From: Novosphingobium meiothermophilum
Lineage (GTDB): Bacteria > Pseudomonadota > Alphaproteobacteria > Sphingomonadales > Sphingomonadaceae
Direction: 5' to 3'
Assembly: GCF_003171715.1 (NCBI RefSeq)
Contig: NZ_QGHL01000004.1
Location: forward strand, 496,001-560,000
DNA: 64,000 nucleotides
Shown here in pieces: positions 1-8,700 of this stretch (positions within the stretch are counted from its first letter, which is position 1; each line of letters begins with the position of its first letter). Under the pieces are notes generated by a model. That model saw nothing but the letters and a program-made list of their open reading frames with translations. It ran no database searches and had not been told where the DNA came from. A program made the position numbers and the translations under genes.

Positions 1-672
1 CCCGGCGATGTCTTTGAGGTGGCCTACGATCAGGAGGTCAACGGGCGCGACGAGCCTGTCGGCCCGCCGCGGCTGCTCTTTGCGCAGCTGACCACGCCGA
101 AGAAAAGCCTCGCGCTCTACCGTTTCCATCCCCCCGGCGAGGATGCCGGCTGGTTTGACGGCAACGGAGCGACCACCAAGCGCGGCCTGATGCGCACTCC
201 TGTTGATGGCGCCCGGATCACCTCCAAGTTCGGGATGCGCTTCCATCCCGTGCTGCACTACAACAAACTGCATGGCGGGACCGATTTTGCCGCCCCCATC
301 GGAACGCCCATCTTTGCCGCTGCCGATGGCACAATCGCATTTGCCGCGATGAAGGGCGCCAACGGCAACCTCACCATCCTGCGCCACGACAACGGCTGGG
401 AGACCTATTACCTGCACCAGAACGTCTTTGCGCCGGGCATTGCTGCAGGCGTTCGCGTCATGCAGGGGCAGCGCATCGGTGACGTCGGCACAACCGGACG
501 CTCGACCGGGCCGCACCTGCATTACGAAGTCCACATCGACGGCGAACGCGTCGATCCCTTGAGCATCCCGACCGACGAAGCGAGCCGCAAGCGGCTGGAT
601 GGAGCGGCCCTGCAAGCCTTCCTGAAGGAACGCGACCGCATCGACACCGCGCGAAGCCAGCGCGCGCTCTAG
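1..672 (+). CDS. M23 family metallopeptidase, 5' end outside window
   Basis: C-terminal 223 residues of a LytM/M23 peptidoglycan endopeptidase; the frame is open from base 1, so the gene starts upstream. The zinc-site motifs are visible: HxxxD in LHGGTDFAAP near residue 87 of the fragment and HLHYE near residue 174. The segment before the catalytic domain (RGLMRTPVDGARITSKFGMR) is the usual lead-in of periplasmic cell-wall hydrolases or their degenerate activators. Both zinc motifs are intact, so an active enzyme is likely. Its stop codon shares a CTAG palindrome with the stop of the convergent CPBP gene, so the two genes overlap by 4 bp with no room for a terminator between them. Confidence 0.9.
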   Translation, partial: PGDVFEVAYDQEVNGRDEPVGPPRLLFAQLTTPKKSLALYRFHPPGEDAGWFDGNGATTKRGLMRTPVDGARITSKFGMRFHPVLHYNKLHGGTDFAAPIGTPIFAAADGTIAFAAMKGANGNLTILRHDNGWETYYLHQNVFAPGIAAGVRVMQGQRIGDVGTTGRSTGPHLHYEVHIDGERVDPLSIPTDEASRKRLDGAALQAFLKERDRIDTARSQRAL

Positions 673-1535
673 ACCGCAAGGCCGGGCTGGGCAGGCTTGC
701 CGCCCCGGGGCCGAACCGTTGCAAGAAACGGCAGGACCAGCGCCGCCATCACCATCAAGGTGCCGACGCTAGCGTTCAGTCCCTCATCGCTGCCTCCCCA
801 GATCGGTGGCCCCGCAATGTCGAAATCGAGGACCGAGCCGAACAGGTCCGTTCCCGGATTGGGAACCAGCCCGAAAACCGACCCTTCGGTGATATTCCAG
901 GCCGCGTGCGCGCCAACGGATGCCGCAATACCGCCTGTGCGCTGCGTCAACAGCCCGAACAGAACGCCCGCCAGCATGATGAACACCAGCGTCACCGGCG
1001 CCCGCGCACCGCCGATGAGGTGGAACAGCGCAAACAGCAGCGCACTTCCCAGAACGCCTGCTATGGCGCCCCGTTGTTCAGCGAGGATCGGCTGAAGCCA
1101 GCCGCGAAACAGCACTTCCTCCATCGAGGCCTGAACCAGTGTGAGCATCATCCCCAGCACGACAAGCAGCCCGAAGCCGGTCATGCCGCTGCCTTCCACC
1201 ACGCCGCCGTTGAGCCAGGACATCAGCAGCGATGCCGCAACGCCGCCGCCTCCGATCAGGATGCCTGCCGCCATCCAGACGCCCGGCGATTGCCCTGCAC
1301 GCAACACCTGGCTGCGACAGAGCCAGCCGCCGATCAGGGCAATCGGCAGCAGAGGCACATAGATCATGAGCATGAACATGGCATAGCGCCAGAGATTGCT
1401 GCCATCGCCCATCAGCGCAGGCGCAAGCGCGATGACAAGGGCTATCCATCCTGACGCGACGAGCAGGCCACCGACAATGGCCGACCATTGCCGCCAGAGC
1501 GGCACCTTTTCGTCACCCGACGAGATTTGCGCCAT
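669..1535 (-). CDS. CPBP family intramembrane glutamic endopeptidase
   Basis: 288-residue membrane protein with about eight hydrophobic segments. The signature motifs of the CPBP (Abi, Rce1-like) family are present: EEVLFRGW (EExxxR), FALFHL (FxxxH) and HAAWN (HxxxN). Family members are intramembrane proteases that process CaaX proteins or give bacteriocin self-immunity. I take the ATG at 1535 (MAQISSGDEK) because the upstream extension has no family-like sequence and lies inside the DUF4123 gene. It overlaps that gene by 23 bp and is the last gene of the PAAR-DUF4123 group. In that position it may be an immunity factor or an unusual effector; the sequence does not decide between these. Confidence 0.85.
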   Translation of the reverse strand: MAQISSGDEKVPLWRQWSAIVGGLLVASGWIALVIALAPALMGDGSNLWRYAMFMLMIYVPLLPIALIGGWLCRSQVLRAGQSPGVWMAAGILIGGGGVAASLLMSWLNGGVVEGSGMTGFGLLVVLGMMLTLVQASMEEVLFRGWLQPILAEQRGAIAGVLGSALLFALFHLIGGARAPVTLVFIMLAGVLFGLLTQRTGGIAASVGAHAAWNITEGSVFGLVPNPGTDLFGSVLDFDIAGPPIWGGSDEGLNASVGTLMVMAALVLPFLATVRPRGGKPAQPGLAV

Positions 1536-1995
1536 CGAACAATCTCCCCTCGACCAGCCGGTAATGATGCACGGCCGAGCCACCGTTGGCCTCCACCGAG
1601 AACTGCTGCACCCCGGAAAACCAGGGCACGCGCTCCTCAGGTGTCGCCGCGCGGATGAAGGTATTGAAAACGCGCGGATCGTAGAAGCGGAACAGGGCAA
1701 GCATGCCATCGGGCAAGCGGGCTTGCAGAAATCGCCGGAAGTGGCGTTGAAGCCGTTCGATCGACATGTCCGAGAGCACCATAAGCCCCCAGCTTGCGCC
1801 ATGTCCGTGCTGTTGCCACACCCCCAGCAGAGGTTCGGCTGCGTCTATTCGCACGAGCCATGGCGAGGCGGCCAGCAAGCGCGGATCAAGATCGCGCCCC
1901 TTGAACAGACACAGATGCTCGCGGCAGGACCGCACCAGATCTACAAGTCTGGGATCCTGTGCGCAATCGATGATGGCATACCAGACCGGGTCCAT
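1513..1995 (-). CDS. DUF4123 domain protein (T6SS effector adaptor-like)
   Basis: 160-residue protein matching the DUF4123 pattern: an N-terminal MDPVWYAIIDCAQDP strand, then a middle HGHGASWGLMVLSD and FRRFLQARLPDGMLALFRFYDPRVF, a block typical of this family. DUF4123 proteins are cytoplasmic adaptors that load effectors onto VgrG or PAAR in type VI secretion. It starts 13 bp after the PAAR gene and overlaps the CPBP gene, so the three genes form one unit. No VgrG, Hcp or sheath gene lies in the window, so the secretion machinery, if any, is elsewhere. Confidence 0.8.
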   Translation of the reverse strand: MDPVWYAIIDCAQDPRLVDLVRSCREHLCLFKGRDLDPRLLAASPWLVRIDAAEPLLGVWQQHGHGASWGLMVLSDMSIERLQRHFRRFLQARLPDGMLALFRFYDPRVFNTFIRAATPEERVPWFSGVQQFSVEANGGSAVHHYRLVEGRLFDGANLVG

Positions 1996-2008
1996 GCCGT
2001 AGCCCGGA

Positions 2009-2455
2009 TCAGCTCTTGCTGCACTGTTCGCAGAAGGGCTTGCCCTCCTTCGCCGATGCGATCATGGCCTTCGCCATATCGGCAAACGACGTGCCCTCAC
2101 CCTCAGCGCCGATCGGCAGATTGACCAGCGACTTGCCAATAGCCGAAAGACTGGCCGTCCCCGCATCGCCGATCAGCACGTTTGGCTGCCCCATGACAAT
2201 GACGCCGCCATGCGCGGTGATGTCGCCCATGCGCGCGGCGGGCATTCCCTTGACCAAGACGGTGAAAGAGCCAAGCGCGATAACATCGGGCGGTCCGTTG
2301 CACACGGCCTTGTCGCCAATTCTGGCCTGAGGCAGCATCCCGGTAAGCACGTTGAAGGCGCACGGGGGCATGATCGGCCCGCCGACATGGGGCACCGTGC
2401 CCGAAACCATCGGGCAGACATGGGGATCGGATATGCGTGCCGCCGGCCTGCTCAT
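2009..2455 (-). CDS. PAAR domain protein (spike tip)
   Basis: 148 residues. Residues 1-100 form a PAAR domain with the repeated glycine-rich turns and conserved positions: PAARISDPHVC, HVGGPIMPPC, ARIGDKAVCNGPPD, AARMGDITAHGG. PAAR proteins cap VgrG spikes in type VI secretion and carry effectors. The short C-terminal tail (residues 100-148, ending EQCSKS) is not a recognisable toxin, so any cargo is probably separate, delivered with the help of the downstream DUF4123 protein. It lies 108 bp downstream of the CHAT gene and could be transcribed with it or from its own promoter in that gap. Confidence 0.9.
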   Translation of the reverse strand: MSRPAARISDPHVCPMVSGTVPHVGGPIMPPCAFNVLTGMLPQARIGDKAVCNGPPDVIALGSFTVLVKGMPAARMGDITAHGGVIVMGQPNVLIGDAGTASLSAIGKSLVNLPIGAEGEGTSFADMAKAMIASAKEGKPFCEQCSKS

Positions 2456-2563
2456 CCTGTACCTTCTACCCCGGCCGATCCTGCGCGGGAATGCGCCAGA
2501 TCACACATGCGCGCCGCGTGAAACCCCGGACGAGGTGCAAGCCCCGCCCAGGGCCCCGGTTCT

Positions 2564-5500
2564 TCAGCGCGTTGCCGCAGGACTTGCCCCGGCATTGTTT
2601 GCCGGTTCCGCGCTGACTGCCACGGACTGCGCCGCCACGGCCGGGACAACGCTTGCCTGTGCCGCCATCTTCGCCGCGCCTGTCAGCAAAGACTTCTGCG
2701 CATCGCCGACCAGCACGAAGGCCCCCCAATAGAGCGGGTGCGAACTGTTGCGCTTGCTCATCAGGGCTACCTGCGCCTTTTGCAGTGCCGCGCCAATGGT
2801 GTCGTTGCGGGCATTGCCGTAGAAGCTGGTGATCAGCTCAACGCTTTCGCCCGCATCGGAGATCGGCCAGTAGGTGGACAGCACCGCCTGCGCCCGCGCG
2901 GCAAGGAAGGCGCGCACCAGCCCGTCGAGCGAGGCACCCACCTGCTCCTGCCCGGCGGCACGGCCAGCCCGGCTGCTGACGCCGGCGGCGGTATCGCAGG
3001 CCGACAGCACGACCAGATTGGCATCGAGGCGAAGCTGGGCCACTTCGTCAAATGACAGGATGCCGTCCGAATTGGCCTCGCCCAGACTGGTGACGAGCGC
3101 GGGCGGTGCCTTGGAGCATGCCCACTGACCCTCGGTGAGGCCGTGAGTGGCAAAGTGCAGCACCTGGAACTGGTCAAGATCGGTGCGGCTGCGCACGGCG
3201 GTGTCGGTAAAGGCTGCACCGATGACTTCAGGCGCGCCCGACACGCCCAGTGCCGCGCTTGCCTGCTGCAACTCAACCGCATCGATCGGCTGGACCATGC
3301 GGCTGAGTTCCGCCACCTTCTGAAGCTCGACTTCGCAGTTGGTGCCGATGCTCACCATCATCCCGCCAAGGTTTGCCTCCATCGGCACGGGCTGATGCTG
3401 GGCAAATCCGATGAACGGATAGGGCGCCTTCGAAGGAGCCAGATTGCGCGAGACGATCAGCGAACGTGGCGACAACGCCGTCGAAAGCGAGAGCTTGCGA
3501 GCGAGGAAGCTGACATTCGTGTAGTCATACTGGTCCTTGCGGCGCGACTTGGCGAACGCTGCCGTCGATGCATCATCCATAACCAGCACGCCTGCGGGCA
3601 GCGCATCGAGGACGCCTGAGGCATCGATGACAAGCGAGGAGTAGCCAGCAATGCGCTTCGCAGCAGGGCCAACCAGCAGCTTGTAAAGCGCGCTGGAACC
3701 CGCGACCGAGAAGACCGGCACCTTGGCGCCGCCGCCAGTGATCGTTTCGCGAACGGCACTCACCAGCGGATCGACTTCCACGGCGGGACGCGCCACACGA
3801 TAGATCTGCGTGCCGGAAGCATCAATCACCGCACCGAAGACATATCCGCCCACCTTGCTGAGCTTGAGATAGCCCTCGCCCGGCTTCAGCACGGCACGGA
3901 TTTCCTCGACCGTGGCAGGCGTATCAACCACCTGCCGGAACGAGCCATTGGCGCTGAGTTCGTTCTGGAGCGCCAGCGAGCGGTTCTCCAGTTCGGCACG
4001 GCGCGCAGTCAGATCCGCAATCTTCGCTGCATCCCCACCCGATGCGATCTCGAAGCGCAGCCGGTTGATCTCGCGCTCGACCTCCTGTCGGTCCTGCACT
4101 TTCGCCGCAAGCACGGGATCAGCCGACACAAGCGATTGCAGTTCCACGAACTGGCGCGCGATCGCCGGAGTGGCGGCCGCCTGCATTGCGCGGAAAAAGC
4201 GCTCCGGCGACTTGCCGTCGGGCCGCCGCGCAGCATCAACCACCAGCGCATCGAGATAACTGCGCGTCTGGGCCGGCAATCCGCCCACATCCGCCTCCGC
4301 GGAGATGAGGCTCGTCACCGCTTCGTCGAATTGCGCGAGGACTTCCTCGCTCGATGCGCCGCCACCCGAAAGGACGGCCGCGCGCTCGAGCTGAACCTGT
4401 GCAAGCGCCGGACCATTGTCCCCGGCATCCTCGGCCAGACGCAGATAGCCAATGGCCTTGTCGAGCGAAGCAAGAGCGGCGGTGCGGTCACCGGCGCGCA
4501 ACTGGAGGCGCGCACGCTGGCGCTCGATCCGGGCCGCAAGCCACAGCAGTTGCTGCTGCGGGATTGGCTGCTCGCGCAGGGCACCATAGCTTGCATCCGC
4601 GAGACGAAGCGCCGCGGCGGCCTCTTCAGGACGGTTCTGGCCAAGCAGGGCAACGCTCCGCGCCCAGCCTGCCTGGGCATCGATCACCAGCGAGGTCCTG
4701 GTGCGATTGTCCCATGCCGAAGCCAAGGACGATCCGGAGCTGGCGTTCTTTGCCGCTTCGTTCAGCTTCTGCACCGAACGGGCATCCAGCAGCGGCTGAT
4801 CGGCTGATACCGCAGCGCCCGATCCCGCTTCCAGTGCGGTGGCGGCAATGCCAAACTCGCGCTTGTTGATGAGGTGCAGTGCAGCATAGTTGCGGCTCTT
4901 CGCCTGAAGAACATCTGCCCCCGGAATACCGGCGTTCTGTGCGAGAAGCGCATTTGCACGGGCGAAATAATCGTCGGACGAATCGAAGAAGCGCAGGTTG
5001 GAGTCGGCGAGGCCCGCCAGGAGCAGCAGGTCGATCCGCGTGGCAGGCGCGGTGTCTTGCGGCAGACGCGCCAACGCATCGCTGACAATGCGCGCTGCAT
5101 CAAGGTGCAGGCCCTGACGCACCAGCCGCAATCCCTGCTGCAAGGCATCCTCGGCGTTGGCCACGGCCCCGGCGGTGCTGCCCTTCACCGCTGGCGAAGG
5201 AGCAAGAACGCCGATTTCCACCGCGGCAGTGGTTGTTCTGGTGCGGTCCTGATTGGGCGCGGCCACGCCGGACAGGAAGCGCAGCGCCTCTTCCGCAGGC
5301 CCCTGCGCCAACGGGATGGCGCTGGAGGTATAGACCCTGCCATTGCGGCTGAAACGGGTTTCGATCGTCTCCTGACCAAGCTGCCGGTCAAAGCAGCGCC
5401 GCGCGTTGGCCGGCCCCACTCCGGGAATGGTCACGGCCATGCCCGGACCGCAATCAAGCAGGCCATCAACCTTGCCGATATCGCCAGCCCGGACCGTGCG

Positions 5501-5722
5501 AACGATCCCCAGATAGCGGTTGGCGCTGGCGCCGCGGCAGGTGAAGGTATAGCTGCCCTTGAAGGCATCCTCCTTCCACAGCGGCGTGGCGACGCAGGGG
5601 TTGCCCGCGCCATTGCGGCCAAGTTCGAGTTGATCCGGCAATTCGGGCGATTTGGCGGCCACGGGGCTTGCAGTGACTGCAAGCGCCAGCACGGACAGCG
5701 AGGCCAGGAACGCGCGCTTCAT
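2564..5722 (-). CDS. Secreted CHAT domain (caspase-like) protein with helical repeats
   Basis: 1052 residues. The start is ATG at 5722: its A is the last base of the tpsA stop (TGATG), which implies translational coupling, and it yields a clean signal peptide (MKRAFLASLSVLALAVTASPVAA). The middle (about 200-480) looks like TPR-type helical repeats and 560-600 is predicted coiled coil. The C-terminal CHAT domain carries the caspase-type dyad: His860 in HFATHG and Cys909 in LSACDT, followed by STYWPISD and HPLYWGAF typical of CHAT. CHAT proteases are usually cytoplasmic; this one should be exported. An Ala/Val-rich tail follows. Coupling to tpsA suggests a role in processing, anchoring or quality control of the exoprotein. 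That role is inference. Confidence 0.9.
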   Translation of the reverse strand: MKRAFLASLSVLALAVTASPVAAKSPELPDQLELGRNGAGNPCVATPLWKEDAFKGSYTFTCRGASANRYLGIVRTVRAGDIGKVDGLLDCGPGMAVTIPGVGPANARRCFDRQLGQETIETRFSRNGRVYTSSAIPLAQGPAEEALRFLSGVAAPNQDRTRTTTAAVEIGVLAPSPAVKGSTAGAVANAEDALQQGLRLVRQGLHLDAARIVSDALARLPQDTAPATRIDLLLLAGLADSNLRFFDSSDDYFARANALLAQNAGIPGADVLQAKSRNYAALHLINKREFGIAATALEAGSGAAVSADQPLLDARSVQKLNEAAKNASSGSSLASAWDNRTRTSLVIDAQAGWARSVALLGQNRPEEAAAALRLADASYGALREQPIPQQQLLWLAARIERQRARLQLRAGDRTAALASLDKAIGYLRLAEDAGDNGPALAQVQLERAAVLSGGGASSEEVLAQFDEAVTSLISAEADVGGLPAQTRSYLDALVVDAARRPDGKSPERFFRAMQAAATPAIARQFVELQSLVSADPVLAAKVQDRQEVEREINRLRFEIASGGDAAKIADLTARRAELENRSLALQNELSANGSFRQVVDTPATVEEIRAVLKPGEGYLKLSKVGGYVFGAVIDASGTQIYRVARPAVEVDPLVSAVRETITGGGAKVPVFSVAGSSALYKLLVGPAAKRIAGYSSLVIDASGVLDALPAGVLVMDDASTAAFAKSRRKDQYDYTNVSFLARKLSLSTALSPRSLIVSRNLAPSKAPYPFIGFAQHQPVPMEANLGGMMVSIGTNCEVELQKVAELSRMVQPIDAVELQQASAALGVSGAPEVIGAAFTDTAVRSRTDLDQFQVLHFATHGLTEGQWACSKAPPALVTSLGEANSDGILSFDEVAQLRLDANLVVLSACDTAAGVSSRAGRAAGQEQVGASLDGLVRAFLAARAQAVLSTYWPISDAGESVELITSFYGNARNDTIGAALQKAQVALMSKRNSSHPLYWGAFVLVGDAQKSLLTGAAKMAAQASVVPAVAAQSVAVSAEPANNAGASPAATR

Positions 5723-8700
5723 CACTTGCCATCCTTCTTCTGCACGTCGCAGCTTCCGTTGGGATCGCTGCATTCAATCGGAGTCATGGGAAGTTCGCCC
5801 AGACCGAACGAACCGACGTCGTCGAACAGGGCATCATTGTTTGTGCCGACCAGAGGATCGAACGGCACCACGAAGTCAGGCTTCACGGTGAAGATCGTGG
5901 TCCGGATGTTCTCCAGGCCGGTCAGCGACGGGGTCAGGTTCTGGACAGAGTTGCAGCTGCCACCGCCGATGATGCAGCCATTGATGCGCGATGCGCTGAC
6001 GTTGGTGTATCGTCCGATCGGCGGATTGCCGAGCAGGGCGGTTGCCGCGTTGACGATGCCGTTGACCGAACCGAACAGCGCGAAGACCGGCTGCGCTGCT
6101 CCGCTGACGATATCGAGCGCCAGCGCATTGCCGCCGCCCAGCGTGACCCCGGTGGAGAGCAGGTTGATCGCTCCCTTCGAGCCATCGATGTTGTTCGTGT
6201 TCTGGAACATCGCGAAACCGGAGAACGTCACCTTCATCGAGCCAGTCTCGATCATGGCGGCCCCGCCGCCATTGGCGGAAGTGTAGAGCGGGCTGCCCGG
6301 ATTGAGATTCAGCTTGATCGCCTCGGCAATCGAGCCGGTTCCGGCCCCGGTTCCGCTTGCCTGCGCATTGAGCGCCGTTCCAAACTCGTTGTTGCCTGCC
6401 GCGATGTTCGCCGCGGAGAGTTCAAGCACACCGCCTGGGCTGTAGATCGCGCCGCCCGCCTGCGAATTCAGGCGGATGATCGAGGTCTGGTCGGCCGCCG
6501 CGGCGCCGAAGCTGCCCAGCTTGAGCACGGTGTCGGCATCGAAGGTGATGCGTCCGGTGACGTCGATACGCTTGCCCCGTGCCAGCACCTGAACCGTGCT
6601 GGGAACGGTGAAGTTCACCTGACGGATCTCGACATCATGCGCAGCATCCGCACCGAGCGTCAGCGTGCCGGTCGCCTTGAGGCGGGCTGCCTCGTTGCGG
6701 TCGAGCACGAAGTTACCCGCAATGGATTCGGCCGTGCCGCCAATGATCGTGCTGCCCGATGGAGCCGTGTTGAACAGCTCGATCGTGGCGGCGCTCAGAT
6801 CGTCGCCGATGGTCGCATCGCGCGCGGAGATGCGCACCGCATTTCCTGCCGAACCGCCATCGCCAAGCGTCACCTTGCCATTGGCCGTGATCGTCATGTT
6901 CGTGGCGGCCCGCACGGCGCGGTTGGCAGTGAAGGCTGCCTGCGCGGATGCAGTTCCGGCGGTTGCCGTGAACGCAGAAGCATTTGCGCCGGCGATCTCG
7001 GTATTGCCAACGGAGGTGAGATTGACCGCAGACTGACGGTTGGTTCCGCCGTTCAGCTGCGCGCCTCCCAGGGCAATCGCGCTTCCAGCCGAAAGCGCAA
7101 GTGTTTCGGTGCCGACTCCATCGCTGTTGGCCGTCATGGTGAGCAGCCCGGTTGCTCCCTGCCGGATCGAGCCGCCAGTGCTCGTGATTGCGATGGCGCC
7201 GCGCGCTGACTGGGTCTGACCGGCAAACTTGCCGAGCGTCACGTCGCCCGTAGTGGAAACCGTGTAGTTTCCGCCGGAAGAGACGATACCCAGCGCTGCG
7301 GTCGTTCCCGAAACGGTCGTATTGGTGCCCGATGTCGCCGACCCGATGTCGGTCGCACCTGCGCGCACGCTGATTGCGCCTGCCGTCGCGGTTACGCTGC
7401 CCGCAGTGAACGAGGCTGCGCTGCTGCCAGAAGGCCCTTCGACCGTCACGTTGCGGGCAGCCGTCAGCGAGAGCGCCGCAACCGCTCCCGGTGTCACCAC
7501 GGTGATATCGTTGTTTGCGCCATTGGCTGTTACGGCCCTCAGAGCAACAGGCCCGCCAGCGGTTATCGCGGCATTGCCCAGAGCGACAATGTCGTTGTCC
7601 GCGGTGAAGGAAGTTCCGGCTGTCGCCGTGAACGCTGCGGATGTCGCACGCTCGATGCGGATGGAACTGCCTGCGGAAAGCGAGACAGCCGACTGCTGCG
7701 CCGTGCCGCCATTCAGCCTTGCGCCCGCCAGCGCGATTGCGCCGCCGGCGTTCAGTGTCATTGCCTCTGCGCCAGTGCCGTCGCTGTTGGCCGTCAGCGT
7801 GAGCAGTCCGGCATCGCCCTTGGTGATCGATCCGCCCGCATTGACGGTGATTGCCCCCGTGGCCAGCTGCGTGTTGCCCGCAGTCTTGCCCAGAGTCACG
7901 TTGCCCGTTGCGTTGATGCTCAGGCTGCCGCCCGGATTGCTGAGACCTGCCGCCACATTGCCGATGATCGCGCTGGCGCCCGATACGGTCACGTTATTGC
8001 CGGCATAGATATCGGTGATGTCCGAACTTGTGGCGCGGACCCTGACGCTGCCGCTGACTGCGAAGAGATTTCCTGCCACGACCGACGCGACATTGCCGCC
8101 AGCCGACCCGCCGATGGTCAGATTGCGTGCAGCCCCTGCGCTGAAGACATTCACCGCCCCCGGCGTGGTGATGGAAAGGTCATGTCCGCTTCCCGACGCG
8201 AAGATCTGGTTCAGCGTAACCGCGCCGCTGGCCGTGATCACGGCATCGCCCACAGCATCGATGCGGTTGTCCGAAGTGAACGATCCTCCGGAACTGACCG
8301 TGAGAGCCGCCGAAGTGATGCGATCGACAACGGCGTTGCCGCCAGACGTGACCGAGACCGCCGATGCCTGCGCGCCTGTCCCTCCAACCAGCCAGGCGCC
8401 GCCAAGCCCGATCGTTCCTCCCGCTGAAAGCGCGAGGGTTTCTGCACCTGCGCCATCACTGTTGGCCGTCAGCGTGAGGCTGGCCGCACCCTGACTGATG
8501 TTTCCTCCGGCAGAGATGTTCACCAGCCCTGCCGCTGCCTGCGAAAGCGCACCTGCACGGCCCAGCGCGATGTTGCCGGTGGCCGCAACGGAGTAATCGC
8601 CCGCAGATGCCACGCGGCCAATGTCGGCGCTCGCAGCCGTCACCGAAATGGCGTTGCCCGCGCCGGTGGTTTCGACCTGGGCAATGCTTGCAGCACCCGT

